Of a stretch of DNA of 64,000 nt, positions 34,477-43,141 are shown piece by piece (positions within the stretch are counted from its first letter, which is position 1; the number at the start of each line of letters is the position of its first letter). Where the stretch lies: positions 1 through 64,000 of the forward strand of contig JANXCH010000023.1 of assembly GCA_025060295.1 (NCBI GenBank). The letters are read 5' to 3'. The position numbers were made by a program, and so were the translations under genes. The notes below the pieces were generated by a model. The model searched no databases. It worked only from the letters and a program-made list of their open reading frames with translations, and was not told where the DNA came from. Source of the stretch: Dehalococcoidia bacterium (GTDB lineage: Bacteria; Chloroflexota; Dehalococcoidia; Lucifugimonadales; HRBIN23).

Positions 34477-35389
34477 GGGCGTCCCGCTGGGTCAAGAAGG
34501 CGGTGAGGGCCTGCTCCCAGGCGGGGGGATTGTCGCCGGGAACTAGATGTCCTGCCTGGGGAATGGTAACCAGTTGACAGTGGGGTAAGGCTTTGGCCAT
34601 CTCCTGGGCGGTGTGGGGTGCCAGCACATCGCTCTCCGCGCCCCGCACTAACAGGACGGGGCAGCGCAGGGCGCGCCACGCCTCCCATAGGGTGTCGCTG
34701 GGTGCCATGCGGCGGATGCGCTGGGTGGGGTCGCGCAGAGCGGGGTCATATTTCCAGGTCCAGCGCCCGTCGGGGAGTTGCTTCAGGTTGTGGCGTAGGC
34801 TCCCCCGGATCAACCACTCGGGGCGCAGGGGGTTATAGCGCTTGGTGCGCTCCACGAAGGCGTCAAAACTGTCCAACACATCCGCGGACGCCATAAACCG
34901 CCCGATACGGTCGGTGCCGGCGCGGTTGACCTCGGGGCCCGTGTCGGCCACTACGAGGGTACGCACCCGCTGGGGGTAGCGGGCCGCATAGACGAAGGCG
35001 TTGCGCCCCCCCATAGAGAGGCCTACCAGGGTAATATCCCGCAGATCCAGGGCGTTGACGAAGGCGTCCAGGTCGGCCACAAAGGCGTCCAGGGAGTAAT
35101 CACCGTCGGGTGCCCAAGAGGTATCGCCGTGCCCCCGCTGGTCCAGGGCGAGAATGCGGTAGCGGGTGCACAAGGCCAAGGCGGTGAAGTCCCACATATG
35201 GGCGTTTTGGGCCACGCCGTGCAGGCACAGCATCACAGGGAGGCCCTCTCCGCCCCAGTCTAGGTAATGGAAGCGCAGGCCTCGCAGGTCTATCCAGCGG
35301 TCGGTGGGCTGCCGGTGGGGGTCGGCAATGGTTACCCCGGCGCGGCGGGCTGCCTCCAGCAAGGGGAGGCCAAAGGTGGCGTCGCTCAC
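34469..35389 (-). CDS. Alpha/beta hydrolase
   Basis: 306 residues. Classical alpha/beta-hydrolase fold: LCLHGVAQNAHMWD (oxyanion loop with HG), LALDQRGHGDTS, the nucleophile elbow VGLSMGGRNAF (Ser in GLSMGG), the acid region VRGAESDVLAP and the catalytic His in IPQAGHLVPGDNP. A family of esterases, C-C hydrolases and haloperoxidase-like enzymes; substrate unknown. GTG 35389 was chosen because GGAGGG lies 8 nt upstream and the preceding frame belongs to the DUF971 gene in another register. It is the third gene of a minus-strand set with TlpA and DUF971. Confidence 0.86.
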   Translation of the reverse strand: MSDATFGLPLLEAARRAGVTIADPHRQPTDRWIDLRGLRFHYLDWGGEGLPVMLCLHGVAQNAHMWDFTALALCTRYRILALDQRGHGDTSWAPDGDYSLDAFVADLDAFVNALDLRDITLVGLSMGGRNAFVYAARYPQRVRTLVVADTGPEVNRAGTDRIGRFMASADVLDSFDAFVERTKRYNPLRPEWLIRGSLRHNLKQLPDGRWTWKYDPALRDPTQRIRRMAPSDTLWEAWRALRCPVLLVRGAESDVLAPHTAQEMAKALPHCQLVTIPQAGHLVPGDNPPAWEQALTAFLTQRDAPT

Positions 35390-35393
35390 AGGA

Positions 35394-35729
35394 TCATCCC
35401 TCCCTTTTTGTTTTCTGGCACACGGGGCACGGGCAGACCTCCCGCAAAACGCGGAAGGGGTAGATGCCGGTGGCGTGTCCATCACTGAATAGGAACTGCA
35501 GGGCATACCGCCCGACTTCCAGATAGTCCAGGGTCTCCACCCAGGGGGGCACGGATGCCTCATCCAATTGGCGCTTGGCGGGCCATTCGCCCACACATCC
35601 GGCGCACCGACAGTGCAGGCGCAGGTAGCGATGGGGATAAAGGCTGGTGTGGCCATCGTCCCATTCCAGCGCCACCCCTTCAGGGGTGATGACGACCTTC
35701 CGGGGAGTGGGCGACGGTATCGAGCTCAC
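35394..35729 (-). CDS. DUF971 (gamma-butyrobetaine hydroxylase-like N-terminal) domain protein
   Basis: 111 residues, a stand-alone DUF971 domain. PRKVVITPEGVALEWDDGH, the zinc-type cluster LRLHCRCAGCVGEW and VGRYALQFLFSDGHATGIYPF are characteristic; a C-terminal CPCPVCQ adds three further Cys. The domain occurs next to ApbC/Mrp-type Fe-S carriers and has been proposed to act in Fe-S cluster handling, but no function is proven here. Its 5' end overlaps the TlpA-like gene by 4 nt and its stop is 4 nt before the hydrolase start, so these three genes form a tight operon. Confidence 0.85.
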   Translation of the reverse strand: MSSIPSPTPRKVVITPEGVALEWDDGHTSLYPHRYLRLHCRCAGCVGEWPAKRQLDEASVPPWVETLDYLEVGRYALQFLFSDGHATGIYPFRVLREVCPCPVCQKTKREG

Positions 35730-36391
35730 GGGGGTGTCTCCTGTATGAGGGAGGTCAGCACAAAGCGCAGATACCCTTCATTGACATAACCCACAATGCG
35801 CCGGGCGATGCGTCCTTCGCGGTCTAAAAAATAGGTTGTGGGCAAAGTCGTTACTCTATAGGCTACAGCGATACGGCCATCGGCGTCCAGTCCCAAGGGG
35901 TAGGTAACGCCGACCTGCTGGGCAAAGGCCAAAGCCTCGGCGGGACGATCGCCCGTCGCCACTCCCAGGATGGCAACGCCCTGTCCTTGCCACGTTTGCC
36001 ACGCCCGCTCAAACTGGGGCATCTCCGAACGGCAGGGAGGGCACCACGAGGCCCAGAAGTTGAGCACCACGATGTGCCCCCGTAAGGTGGAGAGGGTGGT
36101 CTGCTGCCCGCTGAAGAGGGTCAGGGGGAAATCGGGCGCAGGGATGCGCTGGTCGGGCGAGGCGATGCCGGTGGAGCCGGGGATGACTCGGGGAAGGGAT
36201 TCCAAGGGCATGGGCGGAGGAGCGAAGGGGGAAGGTTGGGGAGGAGGGGCGAAGGGTGTGGACTGGGAGGTAGGGGTCGGAACTGGAGTAGGTGTGGGGT
36301 ACGGCGTGGGCGGGGGAGGGGGAGAGGCCACCCCTCGGCATGCCATGACCAGCGCCAGTAGGACCACGACGGCCAGCGACCACCGCACCAT
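35726..36391 (-). CDS. TlpA/ResA-like thiol-disulfide oxidoreductase lipoprotein
   Basis: 221 residues. A lipoprotein signal (about 1-18) ends in LVMAC, the lipobox Cys being residue 18. A long Pro/Thr/Ser linker (about 24-70) of PTPTP/APPP repeats spans the envelope, followed by a thioredoxin-fold domain (about 80-221) with the redox site NFWASWCPPCRSEMPQFE (CPPC about 116-119) and the cis-Pro loop TTLPTTYFLD. It should reduce disulfides outside the membrane, for example during cytochrome c maturation or on exported proteins. The ATG is followed by a typical basic n-region (VRW). Two 22-bp direct repeats lie upstream (36535-36578). Confidence 0.9.
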   Translation of the reverse strand: MVRWSLAVVVLLALVMACRGVASPPPPPTPYPTPTPVPTPTSQSTPFAPPPQPSPFAPPPMPLESLPRVIPGSTGIASPDQRIPAPDFPLTLFSGQQTTLSTLRGHIVVLNFWASWCPPCRSEMPQFERAWQTWQGQGVAILGVATGDRPAEALAFAQQVGVTYPLGLDADGRIAVAYRVTTLPTTYFLDREGRIARRIVGYVNEGYLRFVLTSLIQETPP

Positions 36392-36534
36392 AGGCCCAAT
36401 CAGTTCGGCGTTCTCATGATACCCCCTGGGGGTGGCTTTGCCCAGCGGGAGTGCTCGCCTGGGAGGAGGGCAAGGGGATGTGCAAGGGAAACAATTCCCA
36501 CGCTACAAGGGGGCAGGAAAAGATACAAGGATGA

Positions 36535-36578
36535 TTCAGTAAAAACCTGGTAGCGGTTCAGTTAAGTTTTGGTAAAGG
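36535..36578. repeat. Two tandem 22-bp direct repeats, possible regulator site
   Basis: TTCAGTAAAAACCTGGTAG and TTCAGTTAAGTTTTGGTAA begin the two copies, at 36535 and 36557; 15 of 22 positions match. The 22-bp pitch equals two DNA turns, as for OmpR/PhoP-type direct-repeat sites. It lies about 145 nt upstream of the TlpA-like gene and just past the end of the 241-aa gene. Confidence 0.4.
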
Positions 36579-36586
36579 TGGGGCGG

Positions 36587-37312
36587 TTAGGCCCAGCGGC
36601 GGAGGTGGGTGGCTTGGATGCGGGCCAGGTGCTCCAGGCCGCGGCGCGTGTCGCTTGCGGCTCGCTCGGGGACCGAGGTGGCCACGCGACGCTGAAAGAG
36701 GCGATAGGTGAACTCGTGGGCTTCAGCGCGGGAGAAGGGTTGCCCCGGCGGCCAGCCCCGCTCCTGACAGAAGCGCGCCCGCAAAACCGAGTACGGTTCC
36801 CCATACAGGCGAGCGAAAGCCTCCTCTCGCACCCTTGCCCCAGGCCGACGGCCACTGACCACTATCTCCTTGCGCACCTGGGCCTCCTCGGCCGCTTGCA
36901 GGGCCTGCTCGACCTGCACTCCATACCAGAAGTTCAGGTAGGCACGGAACTTCTCTACGCCCAGAGCCCGTCGCAGTTCCCCCTCCGAGACGGGGCGGGG
37001 GAAAAAGCCCCGCATCACCGACTCCTTCTCCTCTTGGGGCACGTGGCCGTTCATGGCGGAGCACAGCCGACAGGCCAAGAGGGGCCAGTCCAGGGCCTCC
37101 CCTGCAATAAGGTACCGCCACCGCTGGCGTCCCACCATCTCTTCGGTCAGGGGCCACAACCCCATCGCCTCAAGGAGCGCCGCAATCCATTCCTGACCTG
37201 CCCTTAGGGAGCGCCCGAAATGCAGGATGGCCTCCCGCCCCGGGTGGTCCAGTGGGAGGTCGCTTGGTTCAGGCACTGGGGTTAAGAAGCCCGACGGCGT
37301 TGGGTCAGCCAT
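36587..37312 (-). CDS. Conserved-looking protein of unknown function downstream of polX
   Basis: 241 residues, soluble and largely helical, with no signal peptide or membrane segment. Notable blocks: HFGRSLRAGQEWIAALLEAM, RWRYLIAGEALDWPLLACRL, EKFRAYLNFWYGVQVEQAL and a basic C-terminal half. Two Cys (CRLCSAM) are near residue 85. ATG 37312 overlaps the end of polX by 31 nt and has GGAG upstream, so it is probably translated from the secA-polX transcript. Codon use matches its neighbours. I do not recognise a family; the overlap with polX suggests, but does not show, a DNA-related role. Confidence 0.62.
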   Translation of the reverse strand: MADPTPSGFLTPVPEPSDLPLDHPGREAILHFGRSLRAGQEWIAALLEAMGLWPLTEEMVGRQRWRYLIAGEALDWPLLACRLCSAMNGHVPQEEKESVMRGFFPRPVSEGELRRALGVEKFRAYLNFWYGVQVEQALQAAEEAQVRKEIVVSGRRPGARVREEAFARLYGEPYSVLRARFCQERGWPPGQPFSRAEAHEFTYRLFQRRVATSVPERAASDTRRGLEHLARIQATHLRRWA

Positions 37313-39027
37313 TGCTCCAGATCCCGTAGGGGGCGGGTGTTTAGGATAGCCGACGCCTCGCACCAGCCCCGCCGCGCCTGACCCACCCCGAAGCGCATAG
37401 CCCGTAGGCCTTCAGTGCTATGGGCATCGGTGCTAATCACCAGGGGGATGCCTACCTCGCGCGCCCGGAAGATGTGCGTATCCTTGAGATCCAGGCGCTG
37501 GGGGCTGGCATTGATTTCCAGGGCCACCCCCGTTTGCAAGGCCGCACGGAAAACCGCTTCCAAGTCAATATCTATCGGCTCCCGCTCGCCCAGGAGGCGA
37601 CTGGTGGGGTGGCCAAGGATGGTAACATAGGGGTTGCGCAAGGCTCGAATAACCCTTTGGGTCATCTTCTCCCGGGGCTGTTGGAGGCTGGTGTGCACCG
37701 ATGCCACGACCAGGTCCAACTGTGCCAGAGCCTCGTCGGGCAGGTCTAGGCTTCCATCAGCCCGGATATCCACTTCTGCACCGTGGAACACGCGGATGCC
37801 ATAGCGCACCTCTAGGGCCTGCAAGAGGCGCTTCTGCTCGGCGAGGCGTTCGGGGGTGAGGCCCCGTGCCACCCCTAAACCCTGGGAGTGGTCGGTGATG
37901 GCGATGTACTCATAGCCCAGGGCCTTAGCCGTCGCCACCATCGCCTCGGCGCTCGCCTGACCGTCACTCCAATCGGTGTGCATCTGGAGATCCCCCTTGA
38001 TGTCTTCCAGGCGTACCAGGTGAGGGAGGGTGCCCTGCTCCGCCCGCTCTATCTCCATCAGCCCCTCCCGCAGTTCCGGGGGAATCCACGGGAGCCCCAA
38101 ACGGGCGTAAAAACCCTCCTCGGTGGGGAACTTCTCCAGATGGCCACTCTTGAGGTCGGTGATGCCGTACTCACTCAGGGAGAGGCCCTTGCGGTTAGCG
38201 TAGTCCCGCAGGAGGATGTTGTGCTGTTTGGAGCCGGTGAAATATTGAAGCATGGAGCCGAAGGCGTCGGCATCCACCACCCGTAGGTCTACTTGAAGGC
38301 CCTGATGCACCAGGACACTGCCCTTCTTCGGGCCGTGAGCCAGAACCTGGGCCACTAGGGGCAGGCGCACGAAGGTGTCTATGACCTCTTGGCTCTGGGG
38401 GGCCACTACCATAATGTCAATGTCGCCCACCGTGTCCCGCCAGCGGCGTATGCTCCCCACAGGGAGAGCCTCCGTGATAGAGGGGAGGCGCTCCTTGAGG
38501 GCGTAGACAACCGCCTCGGCCACCGGGAGGGCTTGGCCCAGGGGGATGCGTGTCTCCTTCCTGCGGGTGGCCTGGAGGGCTTTGAGGATGTTCTCAGCGC
38601 TTTTCGGCCCCAGGCGGGGCAAGGAGGCGACGCGCCCATCCAGGATGGCTTGTTCCAGGTCCTCCAAGGTCTGCACCCCCAGTTCCTGCACCAGGCGCAG
38701 AGCGGTCTTGGGGCCGATGCCGGGAATTTCCATCAGGGTAAGAACCCCTGGGGGGAACTGGGCCTTGAGTTGCTCGTAGGCTTGCACCTTCCCCGTCTGC
38801 ACCAACTCCACGATTTTACTGGCGATGGCTTCGCCCACGCCGGGGATAGCGCGCAGGTCCTCTTCGCGCCCCTCTTTCACCAACAGCTCCAAAGGTTCGG
38901 GGTGCTGTTCAATGGCGCGCGCCGCCCTCTGGTAGGCGCGGATTTTGAACACATTCTCCCCCTTCAGTTCCAGGAGGCCAGCCATGTTCTCAAAGAGGCG
39001 GGCGATGGCGTCGTTGGTCCAGGGCAT
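37282..39027 (-). CDS. polX: DNA polymerase/3'-5' exonuclease PolX
   Basis: 581 residues. N-terminal helix-hairpin-helix 8-kDa domain (IARLFENMAGLLELKGENVF; GVGEAIASKIVELV; IPGIGPKTALRLV), then the family X nucleotidyltransferase domain with VGSIRRWRDTVGDIDIMVV (GS...DID catalytic motif, about 200-217). A C-terminal PHP exonuclease domain (about 335-575) keeps its metal ligands: HTDWSDG, AITDHSQGLG, FHGAEVDIRADG, VASVHTSL, LGHPTSR and STDAHS. It acts in gap filling and base-excision repair. It lies 74 nt downstream of secA on the same strand. Confidence 0.94.
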   Translation of the reverse strand: MPWTNDAIARLFENMAGLLELKGENVFKIRAYQRAARAIEQHPEPLELLVKEGREEDLRAIPGVGEAIASKIVELVQTGKVQAYEQLKAQFPPGVLTLMEIPGIGPKTALRLVQELGVQTLEDLEQAILDGRVASLPRLGPKSAENILKALQATRRKETRIPLGQALPVAEAVVYALKERLPSITEALPVGSIRRWRDTVGDIDIMVVAPQSQEVIDTFVRLPLVAQVLAHGPKKGSVLVHQGLQVDLRVVDADAFGSMLQYFTGSKQHNILLRDYANRKGLSLSEYGITDLKSGHLEKFPTEEGFYARLGLPWIPPELREGLMEIERAEQGTLPHLVRLEDIKGDLQMHTDWSDGQASAEAMVATAKALGYEYIAITDHSQGLGVARGLTPERLAEQKRLLQALEVRYGIRVFHGAEVDIRADGSLDLPDEALAQLDLVVASVHTSLQQPREKMTQRVIRALRNPYVTILGHPTSRLLGEREPIDIDLEAVFRAALQTGVALEINASPQRLDLKDTHIFRAREVGIPLVISTDAHSTEGLRAMRFGVGQARRGWCEASAILNTRPLRDLEQWLTQRRRAS

Positions 39028-39101
39028 AGCCTTCCTCTCCGCAAGCGGCGCCCATACTCACCGGCTGGTGCCCGTGTGGTGGCGATCCGGGAGACGCCCG
39101 C

Positions 39102-41825
39102 TCATGCCGCCGCACCGTGGCATTTCTTGTATTTCTTCCCGGAGCCGCAGGGGCAGGGGTCATTGCGCCCCACCTTGCCCCCCACCGTTACCGGCTCTTG
39201 GGGGCGGTTACTGTGCAGACGGGCCATGGGGCTGGGGGGCACTGCTCTGGCGGGGCTGGGTCTGGCGGGGGCGGGGGCACGCCCGGGGGTGGGCTGGCGC
39301 TCTATGGTGATGGTGTAGTGGTAGATGGAGCGGGCCACATCGTGGCGGATACGGGCCAGGAGGTTCTGGAACATCTGGTGCCCCTCGGTCTTGAAGGCCA
39401 CCAGGGGGTCCCGCTGGCCATAGGCATACAGGCCGATACCCTGGCGGAGGTTTTCCATGGCCGTGAGGTGCACCACCCAATGGCTGTCTATGGTGCGCAG
39501 GAGCACCAAACGCTCCAGGAGGCGCATAGGCTCGGAGCCGATGGCCTGCTCGCGTGCCTCGTAGAGACGACGGGCATAGTCCAGGATGCGCCCCTCTATC
39601 TCCTCGCGGCTCAGGGGGGCCAAAGCCTCCTTCTGCAGTTCGGGGGGTAGGGGGAAGAAGGTGCGCACATCCCGCACCAGGGCGTCCAGGTCCCACTGGT
39701 CAGGGTCCTTACCGGGTAAGTGGAGCGCACAGACCTCCCGTAGCTCCTGCTCTACCATCCCCAGCACGTTGGCCTTGAGATCGGCCCCGCTGAGAATCTT
39801 GCGCCGTTCGCTATAAATGACATCCCGATGCTTATTGACCACATCGTCGTATTCCACAAGGTATTTACGGATTTCAAAGTTATAGGCCTCCACTTTCACC
39901 TGGGCGTTCTCAATGGCCTTGCTGACCATCCTGCTCTCAATGGGCTGATCTTCGGGGAGACCTGCCCAGTTCATAAGGCTTTTAATGCGCTCGCCCCCAA
40001 AGCGGCGCAGGAGGTCGTCCTCCAGGGAGACGTAGAAGCGGGAGGAGCCGGGGTCGCCCTGGCGTCCGGCGCGCCCCCGCAATTGGTTGTCAATGCGGCG
40101 GGCCTCGTGTTTTTCGGTGCCGATGACGTGCAAGCCCCCCAGGGCCACCACCTTGTCGTGCTCCTCCTGCCAGCGGGCCATGACCTCGGCCTTGGTCTTC
40201 TCCACAATAGCGGGTGGGGCGTTGTCCAGGGTGTAGCCGTGCTTGCGCAGCGCTTCGGCCAGGAGGCCCTCGGGGTTGCCGCCCAGGATGATGTCGGTGC
40301 CCCGTCCCGCCATATTGGTGGCCACCGTTACCGCCCCGGTGCGCCCCGCCTGGGCGATGATCTGTGCCTCCCGCTCGTGATGCTTGGCGTTGAGCACCTG
40401 GTGGGGAATGCCCCGCGCACGGAGCATGGCGCTCAGTTTCTCGGAGTTCTCTATAGAGGTGGTGCCTACCAGGATGGGACGCCCCAACTTGTGGAGGGTT
40501 TCAATCTCCCGCACTACCGCCTCCCACTTGGCCTTCTCGGTCTTGAACACCAGGTCGGGGAGGTCCTGGCGAATCATAGGCTTATGAGTGGGGATGACGA
40601 CCACATCCAGTTTGTAAATCTTGTAGAGTTCCTCGGCCTCGGTGGCAGCGGTGCCCGTCATGCCCGCCAGCTTCTCGTATAGGCGGAAGTAGTTCTGGAG
40701 GGTGATAGTGGCGTAGGTGATGGTTTCCTGCTGGACCTTGAGGCCTTCTTTGGCCTCCACGGCCTGGTGCAAGCCGTCGGCCCAGCGCCGCCCCTCCATG
40801 AGGCGGCCGGTGAACTCGTCCACAATGACAACCTGGCCATCCTTCACGACATAGTCCCTGTCACGTTTGTAAAACACCAGGGCGCGCAAGGCGTTCTCGA
40901 TGTAGTGGGTGAGGGCATAGTTGCCTGGCTCGTAGAGGTTGCCCACATTCAGCCACCGCTCCATCTTGGCGATGCCGGCCTCGGTGAGGGTAACGGTGCG
41001 GTGCTTTTCGTCGGTGGTGTAGTCCTCTCCGGGCACAAGGCGGGGGACAAGGCGGGCCATCTGGTAGTAGAGTTGGGTGGATTCCTGGGCCGGCCCGCTG
41101 ATAATGAGGGGGGTGCGGGCCTCATCGATGAGGATGTAGTCCACCTCGTCCACGATGGCGTAGTGCAGGCCCCGCTGGACCACTTGGGAGAGGTCAATGG
41201 CCATGTTGTCCCGCAGGTAGTCAAAGCCGAACTCGTGGTTGGTGCCGTAGGTGATGTCGGCCTGGTAGGCCTCACGGCGGGAGACGGGGCGCAGGTGGCG
41301 CAGGGAGAGGTTGTCGGTGGTGTAGGTGGGGTCGTATAGATAGGCCGCCTCGTGCTGGAGGCATCCAACGGTGAAGCCTAGGGCGCGGTAGACGGGGCCC
41401 ATCCACTGGGCGTCGCGGCGGGCCAGGTAGTCGTTGACGGTAACGACATGCACGCCTTTGCCGGTGAGGGCGTTCAGGGCGACGGGCAGGGTGGCTACCA
41501 AAGTTTTGCCCTCGCCGGTCTTCATTTCGGCGATTTTGCCCTGATGGAGAACGATGCCGCCCAGAAGTTGCACATCATAGTGGCGCAGGCCGATGGTGCG
41601 GCGGGCAGCTTCCCGCACGGCGGCGAACACTTCGGGGAGGAGGTCATCCAGGCTTTCGCCCTGGGCGTGGCGCTGGCGGAACAGGTCCCCCTGGGCGCGC
41701 AGGTCGGCGTCGGACAGGCCCTGGAAGCGGGGCTCCAAGGCATTGATGCGCTCCACCAGGGGCCAGAGGGCTTTGACGGCCCGCTGGTGGGGGTCGCCGA
41801 ACAGACGCGTAAAGGCTTTGAGCAT
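39102..41825 (-). CDS. secA: Preprotein translocase ATPase SecA
   Basis: 907 residues, complete. NBD1 carries Walker [20 protein letters not shown] (about 102-120), [14 protein letters not shown] and Walker [20 protein letters not shown]. The preprotein-crosslinking domain and NBD2 follow, with [29 protein letters not shown] and [15 protein letters not shown]. The scaffold/wing domains continue, and the C-terminus has a Pro/Ala-rich linker ending in the zinc-binding SEC-C motif [17 protein letters not shown]. It drives Sec-dependent export through SecYEG and would serve the lipoproteins and signal-peptide proteins seen here. It heads a secA-polX-unknown run on the minus strand. Confidence 0.97.
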   Translation of the reverse strand: MLKAFTRLFGDPHQRAVKALWPLVERINALEPRFQGLSDADLRAQGDLFRQRHAQGESLDDLLPEVFAAVREAARRTIGLRHYDVQLLGGIVLHQGKIAEMKTGEGKTLVATLPVALNALTGKGVHVVTVNDYLARRDAQWMGPVYRALGFTVGCLQHEAAYLYDPTYTTDNLSLRHLRPVSRREAYQADITYGTNHEFGFDYLRDNMAIDLSQVVQRGLHYAIVDEVDYILIDEARTPLIISGPAQESTQLYYQMARLVPRLVPGEDYTTDEKHRTVTLTEAGIAKMERWLNVGNLYEPGNYALTHYIENALRALVFYKRDRDYVVKDGQVVIVDEFTGRLMEGRRWADGLHQAVEAKEGLKVQQETITYATITLQNYFRLYEKLAGMTGTAATEAEELYKIYKLDVVVIPTHKPMIRQDLPDLVFKTEKAKWEAVVREIETLHKLGRPILVGTTSIENSEKLSAMLRARGIPHQVLNAKHHEREAQIIAQAGRTGAVTVATNMAGRGTDIILGGNPEGLLAEALRKHGYTLDNAPPAIVEKTKAEVMARWQEEHDKVVALGGLHVIGTEKHEARRIDNQLRGRAGRQGDPGSSRFYVSLEDDLLRRFGGERIKSLMNWAGLPEDQPIESRMVSKAIENAQVKVEAYNFEIRKYLVEYDDVVNKHRDVIYSERRKILSGADLKANVLGMVEQELREVCALHLPGKDPDQWDLDALVRDVRTFFPLPPELQKEALAPLSREEIEGRILDYARRLYEAREQAIGSEPMRLLERLVLLRTIDSHWVVHLTAMENLRQGIGLYAYGQRDPLVAFKTEGHQMFQNLLARIRHDVARSIYHYTITIERQPTPGRAPAPARPSPARAVPPSPMARLHSNRPQEPVTVGGKVGRNDPCPCGSGKKYKKCHGAAA

Positions 41826-41853
41826 GGGTGTTACTCTTTTCGGGGTTGACCCC

Positions 41854-41927
41854 TGCCCCGTCTGGGATTCGAACCCAGGACACCCGGATTAAAAGTCCGG
41901 TGCTCTGCCGGGCTGAGCTAACGGGGC
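41854..41927 (-). tRNA. tRNA-Lys (TTT)
   Basis: Acceptor GCCCCGT pairs with ACGGGGC over 7 bp. The anticodon stem CCGGA/TCCGG encloses loop CTTTTAA (anticodon TTT), and the T-arm has GGTTCGAATCC. The CCA is not encoded (GGG follows the discriminator A). It lies 28 nt upstream of secA. Confidence 0.95.
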
Positions 41928-41975
41928 GCGCCCCTTTTTATTCTACCATAGGGGTCGTCCCCGTCCCGCCCAGGG

Positions 41976-42593
41976 TCAGGAGGGGTGAAAGCGGGTGCTG
42001 ACTCCGCGGGGCACCAGCACACTGATCAGCCCTATGCGGGAGAGGGGCCAGTAGGTGATCCACGCCTTGCCGATGATATAGCGCCGGTGCAAAGGTCCCC
42101 AGGAACGGGAGTCGTTGCTTAAGGGGCGGTTGTCGCCCAGGACGAAGTATTCGTCCGCCCGCAGATAGAGCGGGTTCATTGTAAAGGTGCCGGGGTTCTT
42201 GATGTACGGCTCGTGTAGGGGGCGGTCGTTGACAAAGACAATGCCAGAGCGGATTTCCACCTTATCCCCTGGGCCGGCCACCACTCGCTTGACGAAGTCC
42301 CGTTGGGGGTCACGGGGGTAGTGGAATACCACCACATCGCCCGGGCGGGGCCCACGGAAGGGCTCCCACACGGCCTGGGGGGACAGGGGAACAAACGGGA
42401 GCCAGCCGAACAGGCGCCCGATGGGTATGCGCAGGTAGCGGGCCTTATTTACCACCAGATACTCCCCGTGCTTCAGGGTCGGCTCCATGCTCGAGCCCTC
42501 CACACGGAAGTTTTGGAGGGTGCTCTGCAGGAGCAGGAACACGATGCCTGCCAGCACGAGGGTTTGGAGGGTCTCCCGCAGGAAGCGGCGCAT
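41976..42593 (-). CDS. lepB: Signal peptidase I
   Basis: 205 residues, single N-terminal membrane anchor (about 9-26). Catalytic Ser35 lies in VEGSSMEPTL (box B), the general-base Lys in FVKRVVAGPGD (box D), and box E reads VLGDNRPLSNDSRSWGP. It cleaves signal peptides of Sec-exported proteins on the outer face of the membrane. ATG 42593 is preceded by AGGAGCC; the frame upstream of it runs through tRNA genes and is not coding. Position between tRNA-Lys/secA and tRNA-Pro/tRNA-Arg makes a small export cluster with secA. Confidence 0.94.
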   Translation of the reverse strand: MRRFLRETLQTLVLAGIVFLLLQSTLQNFRVEGSSMEPTLKHGEYLVVNKARYLRIPIGRLFGWLPFVPLSPQAVWEPFRGPRPGDVVVFHYPRDPQRDFVKRVVAGPGDKVEIRSGIVFVNDRPLHEPYIKNPGTFTMNPLYLRADEYFVLGDNRPLSNDSRSWGPLHRRYIIGKAWITYWPLSRIGLISVLVPRGVSTRFHPS

Positions 42594-42613
42594 GCGCAAG
42601 GCTCCTGTGGGCC

Positions 42614-42689
42614 TGGTCGGGGCGGCCGGGATTGAACCGGCGACCTCCAGGTCCCAAACCTGGCGCGCTGGCCGCTGCGCTACGCCCCG
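42614..42689 (-). tRNA. tRNA-Pro (TGG)
   Basis: Acceptor CGGGGCG pairs with CGCCCCG. The anticodon stem CCAGG/CCTGG encloses loop TTTGGGA (anticodon TGG), the T-arm is GGTTCAATCCC, and CCA is encoded at 42614-42616. C1-G72 is the proline identity pair. Confidence 0.94.
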
Positions 42690-42697
42690 CAACAAAG

Positions 42698-42775
42698 TGG
42701 CGCCCCTGGCGCGACTTGAACGCGCGACACCCGGCTCCGGAGGCCGGTGCTCTATCCATGCTGAGCTACAGGGGC
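42698..42775 (-). tRNA. tRNA-Arg (CCG)
   Basis: Acceptor GCCCCTG pairs with CAGGGGC. The anticodon stem CCGGC/GCCGG encloses loop CTCCGGA (anticodon CCG), the T-arm is CGTTCAAGTC, and CCA is encoded at 42698-42700. It is 8 nt upstream of tRNA-Pro on the same strand, so the two are probably co-transcribed. Confidence 0.94.
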
Positions 42776-43067
42776 GTGCGTTTGCAGTATAGCACAGACC
42801 CCAAAAGCCCACAAGGATGTCCTTTCCGAAAGGGGAGAGATGGGGCTGGCCGTGCCCACGGCGCATCGTGGAACCCCCCCTTGCCCTAACCCCTTGAGGC
42901 GAAAGACATGCGCCGTCGTGCTGGCCTCCTTGAACAAGCGCCACGAACGCACAATTCCCGAATATATCAGGGATCTCCCCTCCGAATAGCATCTTCAGAC
43001 AGGGATCAGGCCACGGTATTTGGTGAAGAGGTGTTTTCCATAAGATAAGTTGTGCAAAGATATGTAT
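42776..43067. other. Intergenic stretch without a recognisable gene
   Basis: Between tRNA-Arg and the ABC importer promoter I find no open frame with protein-like composition, no repeat and no RNA fold I can name. It is distinctly more AT-rich near 43000-43100 than the surrounding genes, as expected for a regulatory region serving the plus-strand importer. Confidence 0.5.
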
Positions 43068-43106
43068 GTGCAATGAGTTGCAAAATTGCACTGCCCTCTA
43101 TATCAT
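43068..43106 (+). promoter_or_regulatory. Promoter of the peptide ABC operon with overlapping inverted repeat
   Basis: -35 TTGCAA (43078-43083), a 17-nt spacer and -10 TATCAT (43101-43106). A perfect inverted repeat, GTGCAAT (43068-43074) with ATTGCAC (43085-43091), brackets the -35 element, and a further GTGCAAA copy lies just upstream. This is the layout of a repressor operator. Confidence 0.65.
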
Positions 43107-43141
43107 GCGATGAACGGCCTACCGAGTGAGGAGGTTTGGCT

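Noticed and set aside
36200-36320. Short Pro/Thr-coding repeats inside the TlpA-like gene
   Set aside because: Explained as the low-complexity tether of a lipoprotein, not a DNA repeat element.
42594-43091. N-terminal extension of lepB to 371 codons
   Set aside because: The extension would translate across tRNA-Pro and tRNA-Arg; the conserved signal peptidase begins at 42593 with its own ribosome binding site.
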